This document shows, one piece after another, positions 24,284 to 35,976 of a DNA stretch of 64,000 nucleotides. The stretch's first letter is position 1, and the number at the start of each line of letters is the position of its first letter. The stretch spans positions 8,122,001-8,186,000 of the forward strand of contig NC_092329.1 in NCBI RefSeq assembly GCF_036785885.1, given 5' to 3'. The translations under genes were made by a program, and so were the position numbers. The notes beneath the pieces were generated by a model that was not told where the DNA came from, did no database searches, and saw only the letters and a list, made by a program, of their open reading frames with translations. This stretch comes from Coffea arabica (taxonomy: Eukaryota; Streptophyta; Magnoliopsida; Gentianales; Rubiaceae).

Positions 24284-25156
24284 TCACATGTGTTTACAAT
24301 ACAAGTAAAATAAATATTTGTAACAAAGTAAATATAAAGAGGATGAAAATGTCATCACGCACTCATTGTGTTAAAATTTAACATTCATACGATGACAATG
24401 TACTGCCTAGTATTTGTTTGCACAACCTACTTAAAAGTTGTAGGCTCAGAAGCATACATTTAGATCTATGGACAATAACGATCATCAAATGTTTTTCCAG
24501 TATCGGAAAATTTCCACCCTTGCAAGCATTGAGGAATTTCTTCATTGTACAAGTACTAATACATACCATAACTATATGTCCACCTAATTAAATTTCCATG
24601 ACTTTTGAAGACACTGTATAAATTATAGCAATGTCTCTAGATCTCAAACATGAAGCATTTGCGAGTTGCAGGTTTGAATTGAGAGACAATCAAAGGAGGG
24701 GTTCGCTTCCTCTCGGCCGACAGGGCTGCTATGGGACCCGTCCAAACTTTTGGCTGAGCTTTGCCCTCTTCCAACGCCTTCTTCTGTGAATTTGTACCAC
24801 CATTTCTTTGAAGTCCCCACCACAAAGACCCATCCCATTATGATATTTTCCGGTCGATTTTGGGTCTTGTTGTACGTCTTGTTTGGCTTTGAATTTGCGT
24901 GCTATGCCCTCCAAATTACAAAATAAGTCATTATTGGCATCATCTTCTTTTTAATCAACCAGAAAATTGGCTAGAAGCTATAGAGGATAGGACTAACATG
25001 TTTTTTCACGGCCAAGGGACTAAAAATCCAGATATTGACAAGACCGTAGGGTGGTCTGGTAGGCTTGTATAAGGGTGTAGATGAGTCCATTCGAATTTAA
25101 GTAGTGCACTATGTGAGGTTGACATAACTCAAACTTGTTGAACTCGTAACAGTTAA
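24284..25156. other. Intergenic stretch
   Basis: No recognisable gene. A GC-richer patch at 24640-24910 has three overlapping minus-strand frames with no family signature. Confidence 0.4.
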
Positions 25157-25304
25157 GGCCTTGTTTGGAAAGAAATTTTTTATCAAAAAATCTCGACATT
25201 TTTCATGAACACATTTTTTAATTATTTTTTTATTTCATATGTATCAAATCGCTATAATATATTTTTTTATAAAAACTTCAGAAAATTGCAAGCCAAACAC
25301 AACC
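25157..25304. mobile_element. Short MITE, GGCCTTGTTTGG ends, TAA duplication
   Basis: 148 bp, left end GGCCTTGTTTGG, right end gccaaacacaacc (inverse). Flanked by TAA at 25154-25156 and 25305-25307, which would fit PIF/Harbinger (Tourist), but a 3-bp match is weak and the other copies do not show it clearly. Confidence 0.5.
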
Positions 25305-26007
25305 TAAGCTTTAATTTTCTCGAATTCGATCAGATCTAACTCAAATGGGTTAGGTGATGTAAAATTAAAATTTTACGCAGTTTCAAACAACGAATATGAT
25401 ATTCATTTCACTTTAATAAATATGAAAAATTAAAAAATGTATGTATATTTGAAATTTAATTAAGTTCAACGAACTTTTTAGTGCTACATATTAACGTTGA
25501 GTTCAAACTTGCCAAACTATTCTCACTTCCGCAAGTTCGTTTATATGTTTCTCTTTGTTTATTTAATGGGAGTAGTTTCGGAATTTTTATAAACAAGTTT
25601 ACTTTATGCAAATTTAGAAGGGTAATAATATCAGGCTTCACAACGACTTTTATAAAATTTAATTCCAAGATTTCCTACAAAAATAGGACAATAAATAGAA
25701 AGAATAGAATCAAAGGTTAAAAGAGATTAGAAACTACTCAGTGGTTGGTTAATTTGGAGAACATGGACGGATCCGATATGCTATGTACGTAAGCGTGGTT
25801 GAATCATCTCTAGATCTAATCCAGACTCAAATTCAAAGTACTCAGGGTAGGATTTGAGTTTAATTTTTCAAATTCAAATCCTATCTAAACTCAAACCTGT
25901 AAAAAAAGTTATGAATTTAGATAGGATTCGATTTTCTATAATCCATACTCAAATTTATATCCAAATCATACCCTACCCAAACATATATGTGTATGATGCG
26001 TGTGTCT

Positions 26008-26052
<45 letters not shown>

Positions 26053-26387
26053 TATAAAGTAAAAATTAGTAAATGAAATATTGGATGTGAATACAAATAA
26101 AACTTTGAAAATAAACAAAAATAGTTGATAATAGTTCCTTCTTTGATTTCATAATATTGCATTCAATTTCTTGAATGTTAATTTTATTATATAAAGACAG
26201 AAACTCGATGGTATTTATGTTATTTTTGCATTCTATGTATTTTTAAAATATTTTTACTTTAGTTATTTGCTATATACGTACAGATATCCATTAGATACCC
26301 AAATTCGTAAGAATTAAGTGTCTGAGTTTGGATATGTGTCTAACTATATTTAATAGATTTGAATTTGGGTCAAAAGGATCCAGATTA
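25305..26387. other. AT-rich intergenic stretch with (TA)n microsatellite
   Basis: No gene. (TA)n flanked by (CA)n at about 26014-26052. The frames across it are low complexity. Confidence 0.5.
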
Positions 26388-26752
26388 GCGCAACGGATAT
26401 TTTGTCACACTTTTTATGATATTATTGTTATTTATCTTTCATAAACATCATATTTTAGTTTTTTTTATTTTTTTAAGATTCAATAACTATTATTTGAGCA
26501 AAAAATAAATACACCAGTCTTAAAAAAGTAATATATAATAAAAAATTAAAAAATACAACAGAAAATAAATAAAAAATCTCATTTTTTATGCATTTTGATT
26601 TTTTGACTTTGTTAAATTTTGTGTATTACTCAATTAATAATTATTGGATTTTGAGAAAATAAAAAAGAATTAAAATATAATGTTTATGAAAAAAATAAAA
26701 ATATAATAAAAAGTGGGATAAAAACCGATATAGGGAGTGATACAAAAAATCA
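26388..26752. mobile_element. Foldback MITE, copy 1
   Basis: Left arm starts gcgcaacggatattttgtc and continues through 'cataaacatcatattttagtt' and 'aagattcaataactatta'. The right arm is the approximate inverse ('taattattggattttgag', 'aaaatataatgtttatga', 'aaaaagtggga'). Same structure as 34462-34855. The right terminus is degenerate and no clear duplication remains. Confidence 0.55.
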
Positions 26753-27096
26753 CTTGAGTTGAACTAGATTCTACTCGTTGACATGCTACATGTATAGACA
26801 TGCACGGCAGGTTGCTGGCGCCTGGCACTGCTCCTATTTCACAACGCATTTATTTACTCTTTTTTAGTTAGATAAATTTTTTTAGTGTCCTTCGTTTTTT
26901 CCTGTTCATTTCGTCGCATGCAGCAGCAAACCGGATATAATGAATGAGAATTTAGTTAAAACACTATTCTCCAACAATGTCATTTATTTTAAAGTACGAT
27001 GCTAACAAGAATAAGTTCTCGATAATGTTTAGTAGCAGCAGTTTGTATATCCTAAAATCGCATTGGAATTTGAAAAGCTTATAGATTGCAATAACA
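26753..27096. other. Intergenic stretch
   Basis: Nothing recognisable. Confidence 0.4.
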
Positions 27097-27601
27097 GGTA
27101 GTGTGTTTGGATTGTAAGTTACTCCCTCCGTCCCACTTTGATAATCCTGTTTCTTTTTTCACACAGTTTAAGAAAAAGTAGTTAACTTTATTGGAAAAAT
27201 AAATTTAGATTGCTATTTTTCTAAAATATCCTTACATTAACTATGGTACAACTTTATGGGAACTTGAATTGATGGTAAAAAAAGAATCAACTCTCATTAA
27301 ATGGGGTAGGTTTATAGTAACAACTACTTACATTGAATAAGGGTATCTTAGGAAAATTAAAATACAATTACATTCTTCAATTGGAAAGTGGACTACAATT
27401 TGGGACAGATAAAAAAGGAATACAAGACTATCAAGGTGGGACAGAGGGAGTATTTGAGATATTTTTACTGTAGCACTTTTTGTGATGTGATGTACGTAAG
27501 ATAAAAAGGTAATTAGGAAGATAAAAAGGTGTATTGAAAATTGTAATGGTGATGTAAGCAAATATATTTGGGCAAAAAACTTACAATCCAAACACACTAC
27601 C
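27097..27601. mobile_element. MITE interrupted by a Stowaway element
   Basis: Terminal inverted repeats of 24 bp, identical by eye (27097-27120 and 27578-27601), reading GGTAGTGTGTTTGGATTGTA inward. A Stowaway element sits inside, immediately after the left repeat. Remaining body about 175 bp with 'gtagcactttttgtgatgtg' as in the dispersed MITE family. Target duplication not clear. Confidence 0.65.
27122..27450. mobile_element. Stowaway MITE (Tc1/Mariner type), nested
   Basis: Ends CTCCCTCCGTCCCACTTTGA and the inverse (caaggtgggacagagggag), the classic Stowaway terminus, flanked by TA on both sides (27120-27121, 27451-27452). 329 bp, no transposase. Confidence 0.85.
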
Positions 27602-29937
27602 GGGTTAGGTGAACATATGAATAGAACACTTCTCCAACACAATAATAAAATCGCACCAAACAGGTTTTACGTTCTGAAGGCAGAATACATGTTTAACTAC
27701 TACATTTGGATGTCACAATCGATCGAGGAAACTGGTAATGTTTTGTCCTCTCTTTCTCTTTTCTTTTGTGGTTGAGCATCACGTCAAGACACCTGCTCCA
27801 AAAGTTAAAATTCCAATCCAAATTCCAGCTAAGGTAGTGCTAGCACAAGCAAACATCACTTTAGAGGGGGGAAAAAAAAAGAAAAAGAAGAAGAATTTAT
27901 CGTACGAAGTACTATGGCCCGATGGATCCAAAGGATGATTTCATTTGGTGATGCTTCACTGGGGGGAAGCACATGAATTTTAGAAACAAAGGTAGCCATA
28001 CGTGGGTGGAACTTGGATGCAAGGTGCAAATCTCTCTTTGACACGAAGCAAGTTGATAGCATGTTAAAAAAAGGAAGCAAGTTGGGTGTTGGGACCAAAA
28101 CTTTCCATAGAAATCCAGGCTCCAGCGGAACTGTACTGAGATTATGGGCGTCAATCGACCATCATCTGGCGTACATCTTCCAACCGACATAATTAAGTAG
28201 CGAGATGCATGTAGACACCCATTTCTTGGTTAATTGCCAATTCATTCCTACGACTAAACAACTTGCCTTGTCAATTCCATTTACAATTGCTGTCGTACTT
28301 CTAATGGTTAGGTTGACAAAAATACCAGTTAAAAGAGATGAAATCTGTATAAAAAAAAAAAAAGAGATGAAATCTGTATAATAATAATAATAATTTTGAA
28401 TGAAAAGGCCGAATAATTTACTAACAAAAAAGACGGTTGAATTGAGTGATCATGCAAGAGAACTGTAAGCAAGCGATCCTGAATATACCTTTTACTTAGG
28501 AAAAAAAAAAGAATGAAGTATTAGTAAAATATTCACAGAAAGGCAGAAACATCACTGTGGTAGGTACGTAGGTGTTAGTAATTCTTGAATTCTTAAAGGC
28601 AAAATGTACGCAATAAAGTGGGAAATAATAGGAGCACTGGTTATTTTGAGACGGGGTGAGATGAAATCTGGAGTTTTGATCGGAGAACAGATGAATTTTA
28701 TAAGAGCAATAAGTGCACATTTTCGTCGTACTTAGCATTGTCCCAAGAACAAGCAAAAGGATGCAACAAGGGCAACGAAATTGCATGATGGTCCGAATTT
28801 CATCAGACTCCTCCAATTCTCGTGGACACAGAGAGACAGATGAGATGCTCCAGTTAAAGCGTTTTTGTGGCATAGTATAAAGTTGGGTGGTGGAAAGTTA
28901 ATGCGATAAGCATCTTTTTGTTTTTTGGTTTTGGAACAATGTGCCTTGTTGAGCTAGAGAAGCAAATGCATGCAGTCAATGATCACTTAATAATCTCTTT
29001 ATCGGGAATGGTTGTTTTCTATCGCCAATTTTTCTGATTGGTGACGATTGATCAGTCACCAACGCTATGAATTCATCCACAAGACGCGTGCAATCTGCAA
29101 AGCGTCATTGCTGCATTTGGTGGAATTTCTTTCAAGCCACCCTAATCTTCATAGCCCCCGTCCTTTCAACAATACCCTACTTTCTTGGTGCTCTGATGCA
29201 TATTTTGACTCGATCCAGTAGCTAGGAGAGGATGTCCAGCGTGCTGGCAAAATAATGGAGACTAGTATTGTACACTACAATCACATCCCCAGTTGATTTG
29301 GTAGGAATTGAGCTGAGCTGATGGTAAGTACTTTCACTTTGGCCAACAAAGCCAAGCACAAGACAAAATACATAAATTATTGTCTATTTTATTGCTAAAC
29401 ATGTTTCTTGCAATATAGACAACACTTCAAAGTATTAGCTCAAAAAAAAATATATATATATATATAAACTTATTTTTGTAAAATGGAAAGGGAGAGAAGA
29501 GGAAAGAGCAAACCAATCTATCTATCTAATAGAATAAAATCGCGAGTTGACAATCCTCAGATGTTAGCCAGGGTTTTATTTTATTTTACTCGTCTTCCAG
29601 TTCAGTTGTTATTGCTGACTTTTGGGAAGAGGGGATGGTCCCATTGCAGCTTGCAGCAGCTAGAAAAGTCTTGTTTGGAGGAGGACATCATTGCTTGCAC
29701 CATTTCATTTCCTTCTTACTATCCCTATGGCTCTGAGAGTCCGAGAAAGAAATTTATAATTCCTCGAGTTTCCAAGACTTGGAAGGAATACAATAATGCA
29801 TTGGGAATTACATGCCCCGTTTATTTTAATGATGTCTGGAACTAAAAAAAACAATCAATACTTCGTTACAGCTTTCTATCCAAGTTTAGTGGGTCACAAT
29901 CACATATATGTCGTCTTTGCCAATGCCTAGGCATATA
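27602..29937. other. Intergenic stretch
   Basis: No recognisable gene. A short direct repeat 'aaaagagatgaaatctgtata' occurs at about 28332 and again at about 28360. The frame at 29483-29845 (plus, 120 codons) shows no known motif and follows a (TA)n run; left uncalled. Confidence 0.4.
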
Positions 29938-30278
29938 CTCCTCCCTTTTTTTTATAACTGACGTTTAAGGTTTTGCACATCAATTAAGAAAAATTTTTCA
30001 TTGCTTAAATCTATACATTATTTTCTTTTTGTACCCTCATTAATTATCTAATTCACCCATATTTTCTCTTACTAGAGTACTAAATGGTGCTATTTTACTA
30101 GGCCAAAAGCAATGCAATAATTACTAGGAGTAGTAATTAAGAACCCTATATTGGAAAAGAGAGATAAAAGGGTAAAATTATGAAAAAATAATTAATACTG
30201 TATAGGGATAATAAAACGACAGATAAAAGTACATTAGAGCAAATTTCTTAAACGTCAATTATAAAAAAAGGGAGGGAG
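29938..30278. mobile_element. Stowaway MITE
   Basis: Ends CTCCTCCCTTTTTTTTATAA and its inverse (ttataaaaaaagggagggag) with TA duplications at 29936-29937 and 30279-30280. Inner arms acgtttaag/cttaaacgt also pair. 341 bp. Confidence 0.85.
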
Positions 30279-33200
30279 TATATAGGTTTCATCGGGCTGC
30301 AAACAAAGTTGTTATTACAACCACAATTGTTTAACGATTACTTGCAAACCAAAAGAAAAAAAGAACAATAAAAGCCTACGGTTACCGATGCTTAGAGCAT
30401 AAAGAACCAAGACCCTATTTTTTCCTAGGGCTTGTAAAGTTCCCAAAAGAAAAGAAAAGAGTGTGCAATCCCAGAAGGCATGTCTTATCACCTTTTGTTC
30501 TTGGTCAAAATAAAGAAGAATAAAAATCTTTATGGAGCCACCATGCCTGTCCTTCCTTTGTCCTTGCTGGTCTTTTGGTGCATCAAGTTTGGTGTCTCCT
30601 TGCTAGAGCCTAAGTCCAAAGGCTTTCTAGGGGTTCTGGCTGTCTTTCATAATTTCTAGGTTGCCCCCAATCACATTGGTATTTGCTGCTACTCCTCTCT
30701 TGTCTCCATTGGAATGAGTTCTCCTGTTTGTCCTAGCTTGCATGCTAAACAAACCGATCAATCAACTCCTCCCACAAATACCGCACCAATGAACCACCGG
30801 TTTTGGTCCAGCGATCACCAAAAGGGGATTAAGCCTCTTTTTGAGTTGTAGACAGAAAATTCGAACCTTATTTACAGTGAAAAAATTTTAGAGAAGATAT
30901 TGGAGCGCCATTTTAATCTGGCCGAGTCTCTATGTCTGCTAATCCCATCTTTAGACTCCTTTTCATGCAGAATAGGATACATTAGTTTTTACGAATGTTA
31001 CCGTTGCGAAGAAACAAAAAAAAAATCAGAAAAGAACAATAATATCATCATTACTTGATTTGAAATGTATTCTTTTTCCAGAAATTTCAATAATGTTTAA
31101 TAAAGTTCAAATTATCAGCTGAAATCCTAATAATTTTTAAAATCCAATCTTTTTGCTTAATAATTTCAAAAGCTGTTTGATTTTATAGAGCATCAAAGCA
31201 AGCTACGCTCCCATTGGAAAAGGTTATTAAATCACTCACATCTATAGGTATTACGAATAACAACATGCATCATACCTTCATTTTTCCAAAACAAATTGTC
31301 ATGATATATATATATATACATTGGAGACAAAATAAGAAGGGTGTCGGGGATTAAGCCACACTTCTCTTGGTGATTAGCAGCCGTATTATAAGTGTTTTGC
31401 ATATGATCAACATTTTAATTTTTGTTCTCTCCATTTTGTGGGAGTCAAACGAACACAAGCGTACATGATCTCTTTCCAGATTTCAGGTGTTAATCAAAGC
31501 ATCATTAGTTAGTGGTTTGCCATGAAAAATCCTGATGTGGCAAGCCACATGGCACGTGAGTGACACGTGACCGGTGGTACTTTTCAAGACTTAACCTGGA
31601 TTAAATCAAGCCCGGACGAATGAGTTCTGACCTCTGATCAAGTTCCAAAGCCTTGAGCTCCTGATGCCAGAGTTAGTTATGCATTAATTAATTGGAATTT
31701 TCAACTTCACCCATGAACTAATCAACTATATATATACATGTTCTACTTACAAGCTGCAAATCCTTTGCATTTTGCGGCCCGGAAAGCGAGAATCAAATAC
31801 TATAAAATTTGGATGTTGGAGTTGGACAACGATTAAGAGCAATAAACAAACATTGATAAGATTGGAAGAAGTCATGATCTTTAGCGTGAAAGACACCTTT
31901 GGGGGTACTCTCCATATGAAAGTTTGGCAACCTAAAGATGACAAAAGTTTGCTCATGCAAAGCTAAAGATTTGAGAAACCCCATAAGGGTTAGCAAGACT
32001 AAGTAGTCTCCTTGAGATGCTTCTCACATCCTCCCTATATATATATGTATCATAAGGCCTTCGAGGGTACTATTTCTTTATATACACTTTTGTCTTTTAT
32101 AATGTGGGGAGTTTAGCATGTTAGAAACCGAATTTGACCATGCATTAGTTGGAGGATTAAGGCATTTAATTAGGGGTTAGCAATGTCATCCCAAGCATGG
32201 CTTGCTGATGCAGTCAAAGAGGGTGCCCAAGAACTTCCCAGTAGGTAGGATTTCAGCGGAAATATTTAATGCAGCAAACTTTTATAGGGAATTGAGCACC
32301 CCCCCTTTTTTCCTTCTTAATCGTTTGGTCCAACATGCATGAGTTATTCAAAGCTACTGTCACATGCAACGAGATTAAAAAAAAAAAAAAAAAAAAAAAA
32401 CCCCAAAAGGGATTTGATTAGTTAAATGATTAATGATGTTTGAAATCTACCAAATAATTATCGAATATTCGCACGCTTTAGACCAGTGGGATTATACTAA
32501 ATGGGAATCCTTCTTTGCATAGTCGACCCTGTCATGTGAGAGGATCTCGGGATTGAGTCTCTCTGCACGAGCCCTGCGACAGGTTTTCCCTTCTTGCATG
32601 AAATATGATCCAATCTCAACTCTCAATTCTCAATTCTCAGCCACCAGAAATGTGAAAAGCATATTGTCTCGAGGCATTACATATTAGCATCCTCATCATC
32701 ATGTTCAGATGAAATGGTCCAAGAAACAACTTGATTCATTACCTAAGTCATGACTTCATCCATCCGTACTTTTTTTTTTTTTATCTGTTATGCAACTGAA
32801 GGTTTATAATTTTAGTAAGTATTATCTCGTCCAGGAGCCAAAAATGATATACATGCAAAGCATTTGGAAATTTTTTGTCGCTTGCATTTTGGGAGAAAAT
32901 TGTCAATGAGATTTTCATCACTGAAGCAAACGAACGGATGCATGTAAGTCCACAATACTATGAATATCATCATGCTCTTACAAAGGGAATTAGTTAAAAA
33001 AAGAATTTTACAAAAAGACAAAAAAAAGAAAGAAAATTCCTCCACACTAAATAAGTTGAATTATTTCTTTTTAGTATTATTTTTGTGATATATTGGCGAA
33101 CCAGATTAAGCACCTAAAGATTAAGGATTTTGCTAGTTTTTATTTTGCCGAAGATATGGATTTGAGAGCTTAGAGCAGCTTCTACCGGCCCATTTACTCA

Positions 33201-33290
33201 TCCCAACATTGGCGTCCATGTTGACCGATTTGTAATCCATGGATAAGTTTTCTTGCTGGATCTTACCTGATTCATTGATTTATATGGAAG
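30279..33290. other. Intergenic stretch
   Basis: No recognisable gene. GC-richer patch 30530-30870 reads like decayed coding or transposon sequence but has stops in all frames. Poly-A run (26 A) at about 32375-32400. G-box-like CACGTG/CACGTGA at about 31554-31571. Confidence 0.35.
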
Positions 33291-33445
33291 CAATCCATCA
33301 CAGGACTTGATGTGACAAAATTCAGCTTTAGCCATCCGGAAATCCAACACAGAAATGTTAATTGGGCTTTAGCCATCCGAAAACCCAAAAGCAAAAATGT
33401 CAATTGGGATTCATCCATCAAAAGCCCAAACACATGTCAAAGTTG
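33291..33445. repeat. Three diverged tandem units
   Basis: About 60-65-bp units carrying 'ctttagccatccgRaaaYcc' and 'aaatgtYaattgggMtt'. The third unit is more diverged (attcatccatcaaaagccc). Confidence 0.5.
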
Positions 33446-34453
33446 GAATAACTGTAAACGGAAACAAGTTTCCAAGACCGGCCTTAGCTAGTAAAAACAT
33501 TATATTTTTCTTTGTAAAATTTAGAGCCTCTCATTAAACCGAAGAAAAATTTTAAAAAAAATTGAAACAATAAGCACTCCAATAAACAATACTAATAATA
33601 AGAAAAGAAATGCTTAATAGTTTGATAGACAATATACAATAGGTAGATGTTAACATAGATAATTGGGGATGTTTTATCATTTTTAGCTAAGAACTTAATT
33701 GCTTTATAGTTCCTAAAAAATTAGTAGAATTTGATTTTATGAATAGAATTTACTCAAATGTTATTGACCATACATGAATAGAAAAAAGAACATAATCGAA
33801 ACAAAAGTTTCATTTTGAAGGGCTTAATTATGTTTCATTCACTATTAGGGGCTAAATTGACACATTTGTCTACTTTGCGGGTCCAAATTAAAATTCTATA
33901 GCATTATTTTTATCATGTGCTCGCTTTACATAGGTTAAAGTGCCAAAAGAGAGGAACGAGGACCATAAAGAGTTTGTTCAAAACTTTCTTGTGAAATTTA
34001 TTAGCGCGGAGAGGATAATTTGGGCAGCTCATGAAACTATATGTATGTTACACAAAACAAATATAGTCCAAGGAAGAGGCCTTTTCGAGGGAGTCCATTA
34101 GAATTAATCCTAGCCCATTTGTTTATTAATAAACGATGGGGATATTGTCACTGAAAAAAATTTTAATTTATTTGAATTGCTATTTTTTGAAGTTTTTGAT
34201 AAAAAAAATATATAATAATTTGATATATATGAGATAAAGAGACAATTAAAAAGTGTGTTTGTGAAAAATATAGAAATTGTGATACGAAGTGCGGACGGAA
34301 AATTTGAGTGCGGAGAGAGATAGGTATTAGAGATTCTTATTCGTATTTAGTTATGGGTAATATGCCACCATGATTCTTATTTGGATCACCATTGGATGCT
34401 TTTACAAGACTCACCTTATCCATCCATATTTGTTTGGAAAGTTTACAAAAAGA
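33446..34453. other. AT-rich intergenic stretch
   Basis: No gene. 34150-34280 contains an inverted-orientation piece of the dispersed MITE core (gatatatatgagataaagagacaattaaaaag in two parts). Confidence 0.4.
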
Positions 34454-34461
34454 GTAAAAAA

Positions 34462-34855
34462 GCGCAACGGATCTTCTGTCACACATCCTGTGTCACTCTC
34501 TGTGCCACTTTTTACTATTTTGCTATTTCTCCTTTATATATATCATGTTTTAGTTCTTTTTTGTTTCCTTAAGATTCAATAACTATTAATTCAGTAAAAA
34601 ATAAATACAACAGTTTCCAAAAAGTAATATATAATGGAAAATTAAAAAATACAGCAGAAAATTCAGAAAAAATCTCATTTTTTATGCATTTTGATTTTTT
34701 GAGTTTGTTAAATTTTGTATATTACTGAATTAATAGTTATTGGATCTTAAGGAAACAAAAAGAACTAAAATATGATATTTATGAAGGAGAAATAACAATA
34801 TAATAAAAAGTGGGGCAGAGAGTGGCACAGGGTGTGGGACAGAAAATCCGTTGCG
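34462..34855. mobile_element. Foldback MITE, copy 2, intact ends
   Basis: 394 bp and almost wholly palindromic: left arm gcgcaacggatcttctgtca, right arm ends acagaaaatccgttgcg. Inner arms 'gattcaataactattaattc' and its inverse meet near the centre. Flanked by an 8-bp duplication GTAAAAAA (34454-34461 and 34856-34863), as for hAT elements. No coding capacity; transcript would form one long hairpin. Confidence 0.75.
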
Positions 34856-34869
34856 GTAAAAAAACACAA

Positions 34870-35230
34870 CTGTTCCACTTTCTGTGACATTTACTGTCAC
34901 ACTTTTTGTTATATTGTTATTTTTTTCTTCATAAACATCATATTTTAATTTTTTTTTATTTTTTTTAAATCCAATAACTATTAATTAAATAATACACAAA
35001 ATTTAAAAAATCAAAACACAAAAAATGACATTTTTATGAATTTTCTGCTCTCTTTTTAATTTTTTATTATATATTACTTTTTAAAATTATTTATTTGTTT
35101 TTTTACTCAGTTAATAATTATTGAGTCTTAATGAAACAAAAAAAACTAAAATATGATATCTCTGAAGAAGAAATTGTAATGTAATAAAAAATGGAACATA
35201 AAGTATTACAGGGAATGAAACCGATAAAAA
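34870..35230. mobile_element. Foldback MITE, copy 3
   Basis: Starts about 'tgttccactttctgtgac', has 'cttcataaacatcatatttt' and 'atccaataactattaatta', and the inverse arm 'ttaataattattgagtctta', 'aaaatatgatatctctgaag'. Lies right against copy 2. Ends diverged. Confidence 0.55.
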
Positions 35231-35976
35231 TGTGCACTTCACCCTTACTTTCAATTTAAATATTTCAAAAAGGAGAAACAATCATCAGGTAGGCATAGAT
35301 AGAATAGAACTAGTAGTCTTTTACATGACGCATCGCGTTTGGCGGTCCACCTGTCATGTTCCGGAATCTAAGATGGATATGTGTCACTATTCAAGTTCAC
35401 TTCAAAGAATTTTACTCTTTTTTTTTTTGGTCCCTTGAGATTATTCCTCGTTAAAATAAATAAAAAAAGAAAAGAAAGATTAAGGGACGAAAACTGGCCA
35501 GTAGCATAACGGACTTCAAATCAGAAAAAAATGAACATAAACACGAACAATTAATTTTCATTTATAGTTCCTTAATAAATGCAATCACTTTTATTTATCC
35601 AATTTTTATGAAGCCTTATCATCCCCTCTCCAAAATTAGAGTTTGACCTCAACCGTATAAGCCAGTAGAAGTATATTTTCCCTCAAATTCTGACTTAGAA
35701 TCCCTTAGAAATACCACTAACTACTGTTTTGCATCTTGCAGCAGCAGGAGCAGGAGCAGGAGCACCATTTCTTAGCCCAGACAGAAAAATAAATTAATGA
35801 TTTCACCATTGCTCTGAAAAACCCTCTAGAAAAATAAGCTACGACTTCTTCCTTTTTCTTGTTTTGCTTTAATTTCCTCATAGAGAGAGTTCTGATTTGT
35901 TTGCTTTTTGTTGTGTAATTAGCTTTTGTTTTTTGGGTCCTTTTTGGACGGATTGGTATTTTTTGTTGTTGTTCTG
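35231..35976. other. Upstream region and probable 5' leader of the hnRNP-like gene
   Basis: 35231-35690 has no recognisable content apart from poly-T/poly-A runs. 35740-35765 holds a GCAGGA-type short tandem, likely in the promoter or 5' leader of the following gene. No TATA box stands out. Confidence 0.4.

Noticed and set aside
26015-26052. (TA)n/(CA)n run as a possible origin or regulatory site
   Set aside because: Ordinary microsatellite, several similar ones in the window.
29483-29845. 120-codon plus-strand frame (MERERRGKSK...)
   Set aside because: No recognisable domain, no promoter or splice context, single isolated frame in AT-rich sequence. Kept only as a remark.
32375-32400. Poly-A run as a retrogene or SINE tail
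   Set aside because: No target duplication, pol III box or gene similarity beside it.
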